Shown in pieces: positions 8,865-16,470 of a stretch of DNA of 64,000 bases. Position 1 is the first letter of the stretch. Each line of letters starts with the position of its first letter. The notes beneath the pieces are model-generated. The model saw only the letters and a list, made by a program, of their open reading frames with translations. It searched no databases and was not told where the DNA came from. The stretch comes from Sediminicola arcticus (GTDB taxonomy: Bacteria; Bacteroidota; Bacteroidia; Flavobacteriales; Flavobacteriaceae), in assembly GCF_040566695.1 (NCBI RefSeq), contig NZ_JBEXAE010000007.1:69957-133956 (forward strand), written 5' to 3'. Position numbers and translations under genes: made by a program.

Positions 8865-9874
8865 ACCTTTAAGGTTATGCCACTACCTCCCAAAGTTGGG
8901 AATATCAGTTTTCCGTGGTCTACTATTTTTATTCCATCTGCAATATCCTCCTTTAATAATAAGGCCCCATCCATATCCACATAGTCCAATTGGGGCAAGA
9001 GTTGAGCAATGGCTGAGATACCAACGGTGGATTCCGTCATACAGCCCACCATTATCTTTAAGCCTAATTCCTTTCCCTTTTTTATCATCCGCAAAGCAGG
9101 GGTAAGTCCTCCGCATTTGGTAAGTTTTATATTTATACCATCATAGTGTAAAGCACATTTTTCTACGTCGGTTTCTACAATACAACTTTCATCAGCTATG
9201 GTTGGCAGCACACTGTGGTGGGATACTTGTTCCATGCCCTTCCAATCATCTGCTTTTAAAGGTTGTTCCAAGAATTCCACACCCAATTCTTTCAATAAAG
9301 GGGCATTGTGTATTGTCTCTTCAGCTGTCCATGCGCAATTGGCATCTACTCTAAAGATGGCATCGGTATGTTTTCGCAATTCACGAATAATGGCTACATC
9401 ATTATTTGTTCCCAATTTTATTTTGTAGATCGGCCATGGAAATTCTTTGATTTTTTCAACCATTTTTTCTAACGTATCCAGACCAATAGTATAATTGGTG
9501 ATGGGATAGGAGGTGATATCGGTATTCCAGATGCTGTAAAGTGGTTTATCCAGAAGTTTACCATAAAGGTCGTGGGCTGCTAGATCAAGGGCACAAAGGG
9601 CAAAATTACTTATGTTTTTTGCTCTTAAAAAGGCATGAAATTCTTTAGGGGTTGTAAAGTCAAATGATTCAATATCGGATTTTATAGCCTCAATTTCATG
9701 TTCCAGACTATCTAGGGTAATCTTATAATAGGGATTAGAAGTAGCTTCCCCGTAACCCGTTTTACCTTTATGGGACAAACAGGCTATTAAGGTATCTTGA
9801 AAATTGTGTGACTTCCTAGAAATACTAAAAGTGTGTTTTAGCGGTAATACATATTTTTTCAAACTGAGATTCAT
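8861..9874 (-). CDS. Dipeptide epimerase (L-Ala-D/L-Glu type), enolase superfamily
   Basis: 337 residues from the ATG at 9874 (another ATG two codons upstream is possible). All muconate-lactonizing/dipeptide-epimerase landmarks are present: KIK with K151 and K153, metal ligands D177 (RVDAN), E203 (LEQPL) and D228 (ADES), the second general base K250 (IKLTK), and a DMD motif at 300-302 of the type that holds the dipeptide amino group. Known members epimerise L-Ala-D-Glu from murein peptides to L-Ala-L-Glu in the cytoplasm. Here the gene overlaps a KBL/BioF-like gene, which is not part of the E. coli murein recycling set, so the true dipeptide may differ. Confidence 0.88.
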   Translation of the reverse strand: MNLSLKKYVLPLKHTFSISRKSHNFQDTLIACLSHKGKTGYGEATSNPYYKITLDSLEHEIEAIKSDIESFDFTTPKEFHAFLRAKNISNFALCALDLAAHDLYGKLLDKPLYSIWNTDITSYPITNYTIGLDTLEKMVEKIKEFPWPIYKIKLGTNNDVAIIRELRKHTDAIFRVDANCAWTAEETIHNAPLLKELGVEFLEQPLKADDWKGMEQVSHHSVLPTIADESCIVETDVEKCALHYDGINIKLTKCGGLTPALRMIKKGKELGLKIMVGCMTESTVGISAIAQLLPQLDYVDMDGALLLKEDIADGIKIVDHGKLIFPTLGGSGITLKV

Positions 9875-9920
9875 GAGCATATGTTTCTACTAAGATATGT
9901 ATTAGGAAGTGACAAAATAA

Positions 9921-9950
9921 TCAAAACCCACTGAATTTTCAGCGGGTTTA
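9921..9950 (-). terminator. Terminator of the PadR-PspC-GIN operon
   Basis: CTGAA/TTCAG stem extended by AACCC/GGGTT across one mismatch; on the minus strand it is followed by a T-rich tail, 20-50 nt after the stop of the GIN lipoprotein gene. Confidence 0.65.
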
Positions 9951-9971
9951 TTAAAGTCTAATTGTAGTTTT

Positions 9972-10694
9972 TTAGTATTTATGTACACTACCAGAAGAGG
10001 ACTTGTTTTTTTGAACACTAGCTTGTCCAGTGTAGGATATATCTGCACCACTACTTGCCTCCGCTGTTAGGGATTCTGATACGTTCAAAGAAATATCTGC
10101 ACCGCTACTAGCATCGGCATTACATATTTTGGTCGTGAGATCTTTGGCCTTTATGTCAGCACCGCTACTGGCGTCTGCATGTAACATATTGGTTCGTCCG
10201 GTTACCTGTATATCTGCACCACTGCTGGCATCCGCGGTTACCTCATTGGCAACTAGCGAAACTTCTAAATCTGCACCACTACTAGCATCCAAGGAGATCT
10301 TCTCAGCCTCTATGGTGTTTACGGTGGTCAATTCAGCACCACTAGAGCTGGACAATGCAGAAATATTGGGTAAGGAAACATGAATTTTTTTAGTGGCTCT
10401 ACCAATGTTTTCTATAGCGTGGATAGTGAGCTTGCCATTTTTTATGTCCGTACCTATTAGATTTAAAATATTTTCATCTGCCTCCACTATTATTTTAAAT
10501 TCATTGGCTTGGGTCACATATACATCCAAGCCTTCAGACGCAGAGACCACGGTAAAAGCTTCAGAAATAGCTCTACTGTCTTCAACTATAGTGCCATTGC
10601 CCTTTTTGCCTTCCCCAAAATTTAAATCGAAGGCACAAGAGGAAAGGAAGAGTGCTAAAATAAGTGCAATTGTAATTCTTGCTAGTGTTGTCAT
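9972..10694 (-). CDS. GIN-domain (DUF2807) lipoprotein with tandem SSGAD repeats
   Basis: 240 residues. A lipoprotein signal ends at LSSC (Cys 20). Residues 40-115 and the following repeat block form the DUF2807 'putative auto-transporter adhesin head GIN' domain, a beta-solenoid family. From 115 to about 222 a unit of about 17-22 residues recurs six times, marked by ASSGADI or SSSGAEL, with a last SSSGSV before the C-terminus: a regular right-handed beta-roll face. It follows the PspC gene by 98 bp and ends at a terminator, so it is probably the last gene of the PadR operon. GIN/DUF4097-type domains are related to the toast-rack domains that accompany PspC in envelope-stress systems, which suggests a shared role. 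Ligand unknown. Confidence 0.85.
   Translation of the reverse strand: MTTLARITIALILALFLSSCAFDLNFGEGKKGNGTIVEDSRAISEAFTVVSASEGLDVYVTQANEFKIIVEADENILNLIGTDIKNGKLTIHAIENIGRATKKIHVSLPNISALSSSSGAELTTVNTIEAEKISLDASSGADLEVSLVANEVTADASSGADIQVTGRTNMLHADASSGADIKAKDLTTKICNADASSGADISLNVSESLTAEASSGADISYTGQASVQKNKSSSGSVHKY
10029..10352. repeat. Degenerate tandem repeat encoding SSGAD units
   Basis: Six imperfect units of about 51-66 bp inside the GIN lipoprotein gene, each containing a version of the bases coding for ASSGAD. The repetition also creates long meaningless frames on the opposite strand. Confidence 0.8.
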
Positions 10695-10792
10695 GATTGT
10701 TGTTTTTAGTTGATTAAAGGTCTGATTATTGATTGATTTTTAATATTCTGGATAACTGAACTGTGGTATTTTGGTGATGAACTGTTCTATAA

Positions 10793-12517
10793 TTAATTAT
10801 CGTCAGATTTTATTTGGACTCCTTTTTCATTGATCTTAACACGTATTTTGTCATTTTTGTCTTTAATGTCAATATCCACTCCATTCTCGTCTATTATGAT
10901 GTGTCCGCTTTGATTTTTATTCATTTCATCGTCCATGTCGTCAGGACAATTTAAACATTGCAATATCCCATTACTATTCATTTTCCAGGTATAGTTGAAC
11001 ATATCACTTCGGTATACTTCCTTATCGTTTTCTGTACCCCAACCCACATGATATTTGGTATTGTTGTTTAAGGAAACGGATTTATTAATGGGCACATAAA
11101 TGGTGACATATACCTTTTGGTCCCTCACTTTGTTTTCTGATGATGTAGTTAAAAAATTGTCTAGGAATAAACTATTTTCTTTAACGGTATATCTATAATT
11201 AATGCGATCTGCTCTTTTTCTGGCATTTTCAAACGAACTGCCATCTGCATCTTTACGTATTCTAATATACACTAGGGAGTCCTCGGATTTTTTAATATCA
11301 AAACGGATATCTTCCGTATACAATAAACGATCTCCTTTTTCATTATAGGCCACGGACATTCCATCGAATCCACCATTTTCTACTTGGTTGTATAAATCTG
11401 ATGAGTTCATGCCTATCATCAGTGTATCCAAATTATTTTCAAAATATAATTCTTCTTTTACTGCAGTACTTCCATTGTATGCATGGGCTGAAGCTTGTTG
11501 AATGCCAAGAATAGTTAATCCAATTACGGATAGTAACCAAAGACCCAGTAGTGAGAATTTAATAATATTCCCTATAGATTTTAGGTTGGTGACCAATATT
11601 TTTAGACCCAGATATAAAAGAAAGAAAAATGGAATCCCGAATGCAAAAAGACCTAAAACCGATACCAGCCATACAGGGGCATCGGTGGAATTCACCATAT
11701 CATAAAAATCCACACCGGGGATATGGAACATATCCAAAACACCTACGGTAAACATTCCTATAAATATTCCTATCAAAGAAGTGGCTCCGATAAGGATTAA
11801 TAATATTCCTATGAATTTTCCTACGATCTTAAAGAAAAACATGATAATATCTCCTAGTGCATCGGCAAAAGATTTGCCGCTACTCTTTACCTTATCACCC
11901 ATTTTTTCGTAATCCACGTTTTTTACCTTAGAAGCAACATCATCAAAACCCTCTTTTACCTTGCGCTCAATGTTACTGATATTTACAGGCTCTCCTCTCA
12001 TATCTAATTTTTGGGAAGTGGTACTGGCTTCAGGAACTAAAATCCATAATAGGACGTAGGCGATAAAACCAAATCCAGTGGATAAGGCCAAAAGAATAAA
12101 AATTATTCTGATCCAAAGTGCATCTATCCCCATATAATATTCTAATCCAGAACATACACCACCGATAAATTTGGAATCTGTATCGCGGTATAATTTTTTA
12201 ACTTTAGCCGTTTTACTAGCACTAGTATTCGGAGTATCTTCAAAGATATCCTCGTCTACCATGTAGTCCTCAGGTTGTCCCATAATGTTGATGACTTCGT
12301 CCACTTCCTTTAAAGTAATCACTTGTCTCTCGTTCTCTATTTTCTCTTGGAACAGCTCTGCTATTCTTGCTTCTATATCCCTTATGATTTCGTCATTACC
12401 GGAAGTGTTTGCAAAAGAGCGTTTTATAGCTTCTAGGTAACGACTCATTTTTAGATATGCTTCCTCATCAATATGAAAAAGAATATTTGCGAGATTTATG
12501 TTGACTGTCTTGTTCAT
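10793..12517 (-). CDS. PspC-domain membrane protein with C-terminal toast-rack-like domain
   Basis: 574 residues. Residues 1-100 form a helical N-terminal region. About 107-165 is a PspC domain (KLYRDTDSKFIGGVCSGL, then a WIRIIFILLAL helix and an AYVLLWILVPE helix). Further membrane helices lie near 228-262, 283-308 and 325-342. Residues 350-540 are a strand-rich extracytoplasmic region like the toast-rack domains found in PspC/LiaF-type envelope-stress proteins. The C-terminus is acidic and lysine-rich. The start codon lies 2 nt after the padR stop, so the two are co-transcribed. Inference: a membrane-stress component under PadR control. It is not E. coli PspC, and no PspA/PspB partner is present in the window. 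Confidence 0.85.
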   Translation of the reverse strand: MNKTVNINLANILFHIDEEAYLKMSRYLEAIKRSFANTSGNDEIIRDIEARIAELFQEKIENERQVITLKEVDEVINIMGQPEDYMVDEDIFEDTPNTSASKTAKVKKLYRDTDSKFIGGVCSGLEYYMGIDALWIRIIFILLALSTGFGFIAYVLLWILVPEASTTSQKLDMRGEPVNISNIERKVKEGFDDVASKVKNVDYEKMGDKVKSSGKSFADALGDIIMFFFKIVGKFIGILLILIGATSLIGIFIGMFTVGVLDMFHIPGVDFYDMVNSTDAPVWLVSVLGLFAFGIPFFFLLYLGLKILVTNLKSIGNIIKFSLLGLWLLSVIGLTILGIQQASAHAYNGSTAVKEELYFENNLDTLMIGMNSSDLYNQVENGGFDGMSVAYNEKGDRLLYTEDIRFDIKKSEDSLVYIRIRKDADGSSFENARKRADRINYRYTVKENSLFLDNFLTTSSENKVRDQKVYVTIYVPINKSVSLNNNTKYHVGWGTENDKEVYRSDMFNYTWKMNSNGILQCLNCPDDMDDEMNKNQSGHIIIDENGVDIDIKDKNDKIRVKINEKGVQIKSDDN

Positions 12518-12519
12518 TG

Positions 12520-12855
12520 TTAGCTGTTTTTTGAATTGGTTACGAGATTTGTTGCTTTTCTAAGTTCGTCCCAGGTGGTGTCTAATTCTTTAAGGAACAT
12601 CATACCTGTTTCCGTAAGGGTATAGTATTTACGTGGGGGTCCAGAGGTGCTTTCTTCCCAACGGTAATTGAGCAACCCCGCATTTTTTAATCGCGTTAGT
12701 AAAGGATAAATGGTACCTTCCACCACTAGCATCTTTGCATCTTTTAGGGTTCCTAGGATTTCAGAGGCATATTTGTCTTCTCCATTTAAAATGGACAGAA
12801 TGCAGTACTCCAAGACCCCTTTGCGCATTTGTGCCTTTGTGTTCTCTATGTTCAT
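12520..12855 (-). CDS. PadR-family transcriptional regulator
   Basis: 111 residues covering a full PadR winged helix: the MRKGVLEYCILSIL start, the VEGTIYPLLTRLKNAGLL recognition region (about 44-61), and the wing SGPPRKYYTLTETG (about 67-80). It belongs to the short PadR subfamily with a single dimerisation helix at the C-terminus. It is the first gene of an operon with the PspC and GIN genes, a position typical of an autoregulator that also controls the genes behind it. The effector is not predictable. The 130-bp upstream region is AT-rich, and I did not find a convincing operator palindrome. Confidence 0.92.
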   Translation of the reverse strand: MNIENTKAQMRKGVLEYCILSILNGEDKYASEILGTLKDAKMLVVEGTIYPLLTRLKNAGLLNYRWEESTSGPPRKYYTLTETGMMFLKELDTTWDELRKATNLVTNSKNS

Positions 12856-12988
12856 AGCTTCATGGTTCTATTAAATTAACTGTTCGTTTTTTTGCTGTAC
12901 CTATTTTTTGATTTGCAGAGAATGATGAGTTCCCTTGTACATAAATGCAGCCATTTTTTGATTGATTGATGAATAAACTCACTTGCCT

Positions 12989-13462
12989 TTATTTTATAAA
13001 ATTTATACTAATTGGATATTTAAAAGTTTGTCCCTCGTTGGTGCGTAAGGTTCCTAGTATTGTATATATTATGTTGAGGATAACCAGACCTCCTTGAGCA
13101 ATTACGGCTATTCCAAAGGGAATAAACTTATTTCTAAAATTAAAATTATCCCCATTAATGTTCCAATGAAAGCCTTTAAAAGAATTAAAGAGTATATGAT
13201 CTACTTCAAATACATTTGGAAATGCACCAAACAAAAAGGGAATGGATAAAACTCCTAAAACTAGGGCGTAAAGAAGTAGGCTTATCTGAAAGTTCAAAAC
13301 TTGTTTTCCATTATAGTCCACAAACTTGTAATCCTTTTTGTTAATGCTCCAAAGAATCAAGGGTAATATGATATTTCCTAAGGGTAAAAAATACCTTGAA
13401 AAAACGGAAGCATGAATAAATGCCGATAAATTTCTTTCGTGTTTACTTAGCGTGTCTGTCAT
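12989..13462 (-). CDS. DUF4870 (Tic20-like) membrane protein
   Basis: 157 residues with about three or four membrane helices. It shows the DUF4870 pattern: a first helix broken by LPLGNIILPLILW, a charged turn, then a GKQVLNFQIS start of the next helix. The same pattern recurs fused to a beta-lactamase-like domain at 57515-59284. Function of the family is not established. It lies 130 bp upstream of padR in the same direction but with room for a separate promoter. Confidence 0.8.
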   Translation of the reverse strand: MTDTLSKHERNLSAFIHASVFSRYFLPLGNIILPLILWSINKKDYKFVDYNGKQVLNFQISLLLYALVLGVLSIPFLFGAFPNVFEVDHILFNSFKGFHWNINGDNFNFRNKFIPFGIAVIAQGGLVILNIIYTILGTLRTNEGQTFKYPISINFIK

Positions 13463-13655
13463 GGCCTATTAGTTTCTTATGCAAATATATGGCTTTTAAA
13501 AGGTATTATGCAAAACATAGTACTAAAAATTAACACATTGTTAACATTTTCTATTGTGTTTTAGACTTGGAGATTAGGTTTTAAACCCAATCATTCTGAG
13601 GGTTTTTGTAGCATAGGAATTCAATTTTATATATTTTTAAAAAAATTAAAAATAG

Positions 13656-14111
13656 ATGTCCATTAGCCCAAAAAAGTTTAATACCTATACCTTTTTTAAA
13701 CTCCCTGCTGCCTGGTGGAGTGGAGTCCGATTACAACATATAAACCAAGAAAGTGCCGTGGCCACGGTAACCTATAAATGGTTCAATCAGAACCCATTTA
13801 ATTCTATGTTTTGGGCCATTCAAGGTATGGCCGCTGAATTGTCTACAGGGGCAATGGTGAGTGACCAGATACTTGACAGTGGCAAGAAAATATCTATGTT
13901 AGTAGCCAATAATAATGCTAATTTCTCAAAAAAGGCAACAGGCAAAATAACGTTTACCTGTAAAGACGGGGCGTTGATCCAGAAGGCATTAGAACAAACA
14001 ATTGTTACTGGGGAAGGCCAGACCTTTTGGATGAAATCTGAAGGAGTTAATGAAGATGGACTTTTAGTTTCTACCTTTAATTTTGAATGGACAATTAGGT
14101 TGAAAAAATAA
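13656..14111 (+). CDS. DUF4442 hot-dog-fold protein
   Basis: 151 residues that look like a complete hot-dog domain of the DUF4442/PaaI-like thioesterase group: an N-terminal helix region, a NPFNSMFWAIQGMAAELSTG central helix (about 46-65) where thioesterases carry their catalytic acidic residue, and a five-strand remainder. The substrate, presumably an acyl-CoA or similar thioester, cannot be read from the sequence. First of four plus-strand genes spaced by 45-90 bp; the neighbours are metabolically unrelated, so co-transcription is only possible. Confidence 0.75.
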   Translation: MSISPKKFNTYTFFKLPAAWWSGVRLQHINQESAVATVTYKWFNQNPFNSMFWAIQGMAAELSTGAMVSDQILDSGKKISMLVANNNANFSKKATGKITFTCKDGALIQKALEQTIVTGEGQTFWMKSEGVNEDGLLVSTFNFEWTIRLKK

Positions 14112-14196
14112 ATAGGAACCTACTTTAATTTTATAAGGGATGTAACAATATCGTTTTTTTTACAACTTATTACCAATACTAGAAATGTACTGAAAA

Positions 14197-14997
14197 ATGA
14201 ATGCACACGAAATTGATTACCAGATTTTTGGGGAAGAAATGCAATATGTGGAAATAGAATTGGATCCACAGGAAGCTGTGGTAGCAGAAGCCGGAAGTTT
14301 TATGATGATGGATTCTGATATTAAAATGGACACTATTTTTGGGGACGGATCCAATCAGGATAACGGTGTCTTAGGAAAACTTTTTTCTGCCGGAAAGAGG
14401 CTATTAACAGGGGAAAGTTTGTTCATGACTGCCTTCTTAAATAATGGATATGGTAAAAAAAAGGTAAGCTTTGCATCGCCTTACCCTGGCAAGATCATTC
14501 CTATAGACCTCACAGAATTTGGGGGCCGCTTTATTTGTCAGAAGGATGCCTTTTTATGCGCTGCAAAAGGGGTATCCATTGGAATTGAATTTTCTAAAAA
14601 GCTCGGTAGAGGCCTATTTGGAGGTGAAGGTTTTATAATGGAGAAACTGGAAGGAGATGGTTTGGCATTTGTACATGCGGGAGGTACAACAGCTAAAAAA
14701 GTATTGGGAGTAGGAGAAATTTTGAAGGTAGATACGGGATGTATTATTGGTTTTACAAAGGACGTTGATTACGATATTGAATTCATTGGTGGAATCAAGA
14801 ACACGGTTTTTGGTGGGGAAGGACTGTTTTATGCTACCTTAAAAGGCCCAGGAACGGTGTTTATCCAATCTTTACCTTTTAGTAGGTTGGCCAATAGGGT
14901 ATGGGCAGCAGCACCAAAAGGTGGTGGTAAAGATAGGGGTGAAGGTAGTATTCTTGGTGGTATAGGTAATATATTGGATGGTGATAATAGATTTTGA
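14197..14997 (+). CDS. TIGR00266/AIM24-family protein
   Basis: 266 residues with the glycine-rich beta-strand pattern of the TIGR00266 (AIM24) family: an EAGSFMMMDSDIKMDT segment near 31-46, a FLNNGYGKKKVSFASPYPGKI segment in the middle, and the GEGSILGGIGNILDG C-terminus. Family members are trimeric beta-sheet proteins of unknown biochemical function; yeast AIM24 is mitochondrial. No signal peptide or membrane helix is present, so it is probably cytoplasmic. Confidence 0.85.
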   Translation: MNAHEIDYQIFGEEMQYVEIELDPQEAVVAEAGSFMMMDSDIKMDTIFGDGSNQDNGVLGKLFSAGKRLLTGESLFMTAFLNNGYGKKKVSFASPYPGKIIPIDLTEFGGRFICQKDAFLCAAKGVSIGIEFSKKLGRGLFGGEGFIMEKLEGDGLAFVHAGGTTAKKVLGVGEILKVDTGCIIGFTKDVDYDIEFIGGIKNTVFGGEGLFYATLKGPGTVFIQSLPFSRLANRVWAAAPKGGGKDRGEGSILGGIGNILDGDNRF

Positions 14998-15069
14998 GTA
15001 ACCAATAACTTCTTTCCTTAGGGAAAATATACGCCACGTTTAACTTTCCAAATAGCTATAATACACGTT

Positions 15070-15723
15070 ATGAATTTTAAAATACTATTCGATTTTCTGC
15101 GCGATTTGGAGAGAAACAACTCCAAGGAATGGATGGATGCCAATAGGAGGCGTTACCACGATGTTAGAGATTCTTATATTTCTTGGCTAGACGATCTAAA
15201 TCACACCTTGGAGGCAATAGACAAGTCGTATTATTCTACGCCAGGTAAGAAGGGAATAAATCGGATCAATAATAATCTTATGTTTCATCCTAATAAACCT
15301 GTGTATAAAGATCATTTTGGTGCAGGATTGGACAAAGCACCAAATACAGCGGATTTTTACATACAGATAGGCATTAACGAATCCATGTTGGCTGGTGGAT
15401 TTTGGCGACCAGATCCTAAATCGTTACAAAGTATTAGGGATGGTATTGATTACAACGGGGAAGAGCTCAAAAAGATTCTCCAAAAAAAATCTTTTCAGGA
15501 CACTTTTGGCGGATTGGTGCTGGACCAGAAATTAAAAATGGCGCCCAAAGGCTTTAGCAATGACCATGCTCATTTGGACTTGCTTAAAAACAAAACCTTT
15601 GCTGTTATGAGTCCTTTAACAGAACGAGAGATTCTGCAAGATAATTTTAAAGAAACAGTAGTACAGGTCTACAAGGAAATGTCACCCTTTAGGCGCTATT
15701 TGAACAAAACAGTAACAGTTTAA
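15070..15723 (+). CDS. DUF2461 (TIGR02453) family protein
   Basis: 217 residues matching the DUF2461 layout: an N-terminal FDFLRDLERNNSKEWMDANR segment, the RINNNLMFHPNKPVYKDHFG core (about 64-83), and GGFWRPDPKSLQSIRDGI (about 108-125). The family is widespread, cytoplasmic and uncharacterised. There is nothing unusual in length. Confidence 0.85.
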   Translation: MNFKILFDFLRDLERNNSKEWMDANRRRYHDVRDSYISWLDDLNHTLEAIDKSYYSTPGKKGINRINNNLMFHPNKPVYKDHFGAGLDKAPNTADFYIQIGINESMLAGGFWRPDPKSLQSIRDGIDYNGEELKKILQKKSFQDTFGGLVLDQKLKMAPKGFSNDHAHLDLLKNKTFAVMSPLTEREILQDNFKETVVQVYKEMSPFRRYLNKTVTV

Positions 15724-15766
15724 ACTAAAAGCACTCATAGTTGGTACCCTTAAAAACCTTTGACAA

Positions 15767-16351
15767 TTGAAGAACGGCACGGTTAAAAATATTAAAGAAG
15801 AACTATTATCGGATCATTGGTACACCCTTAATAAATTCACTTTTGAATACCAGAAGGAAAATGGTACTTGGGAAAAACAGGTAAGGGAAGTTTATGATCG
15901 CGGTAATGGTGCCGCTATTTTGCTTTATAATAGGGCAAAAGGAACGGTCATATTAACCAAGCAGTTCAGGATGCCTACATATGTGAATGGAAACCCTACA
16001 GGGATGATGATAGAGGTTTGTGCTGGACTTTTAGATGGGGATCATCCAGAAGACTGTATTAAAAAGGAAGTAGAGGAAGAAACAGGATACCGCGTTAATG
16101 ATGTGAAAAAAGTTTTCGAATCTTATATGTCACCAGGTTCAGTATCAGAGATTCTTCATTTCTTTATCGGTCAGTACGATGATCAAATGAAGGTAGGGGA
16201 AGGCGGGGGTGCTGCCCATGAAACGGAGAATATAGAAATTTTGGAATACGCTTTTGATGAGGCAATGGATTTGGTGCTCCAAGGAAACATCAAGGATGCC
16301 AAAACCATCATGCTGCTTCAATATGCAAAGGTAATCGGGTTATTTGGATAG
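15767..16351 (+). CDS. nudK: GDP-mannose pyrophosphatase, Nudix family
   Basis: 194 residues. The frame has no ATG in the first part and an in-frame stop directly upstream (TGA at 15761), so the TTG at 15767 is the likely start. The Nudix box is seen as GDHPEDCIKKEVEEETGY, with Lys replacing the usual Arg of REUXEE. The REVYDRGNGAAILLYNRAKGT and YMSPGSVSEILHFFIG blocks agree closely with E. coli NudK, which hydrolyses GDP-mannose to GMP and mannose-1-phosphate. It ends before a perfect bidirectional terminator shared with the convergent M13 peptidase. Confidence 0.9.
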   Translation: MKNGTVKNIKEELLSDHWYTLNKFTFEYQKENGTWEKQVREVYDRGNGAAILLYNRAKGTVILTKQFRMPTYVNGNPTGMMIEVCAGLLDGDHPEDCIKKEVEEETGYRVNDVKKVFESYMSPGSVSEILHFFIGQYDDQMKVGEGGGAAHETENIEILEYAFDEAMDLVLQGNIKDAKTIMLLQYAKVIGLFG

Positions 16352-16416
16352 GATTATTTTGTGGTCCAATGGATCTATAAAATAGGATCATTTATAAAAA
16401 TCAGAATATAAAATTT

Positions 16417-16454
16417 AAATAAAAGAAGGAGCCCATGGGCTCCTTCTTTTATTT
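16417..16454. terminator. Perfect 38-nt palindromic bidirectional terminator
   Basis: Left arm AAATAAAAGAAGGAGCCC is followed by AT and the exact reverse complement. The GC core GGAGCCC/GGGCTCC is flanked by A- and T-rich ends, so it terminates both nudK and the M13 peptidase gene ending at 16471. Confidence 0.9.
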
Positions 16455-16470
16455 GTTAAAAAAATCATTT

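Noticed and set aside
10029..10352. Regularly spaced repeats considered as a CRISPR array
   Set aside because: Units are degenerate, in frame and coding; spacers are not unique and no cas genes are present.
10129..10713. Long plus-strand frames opposite the GIN gene
   Set aside because: They come from the repeated SSGAD codons on the other strand and their poor stop content; no independent evidence.
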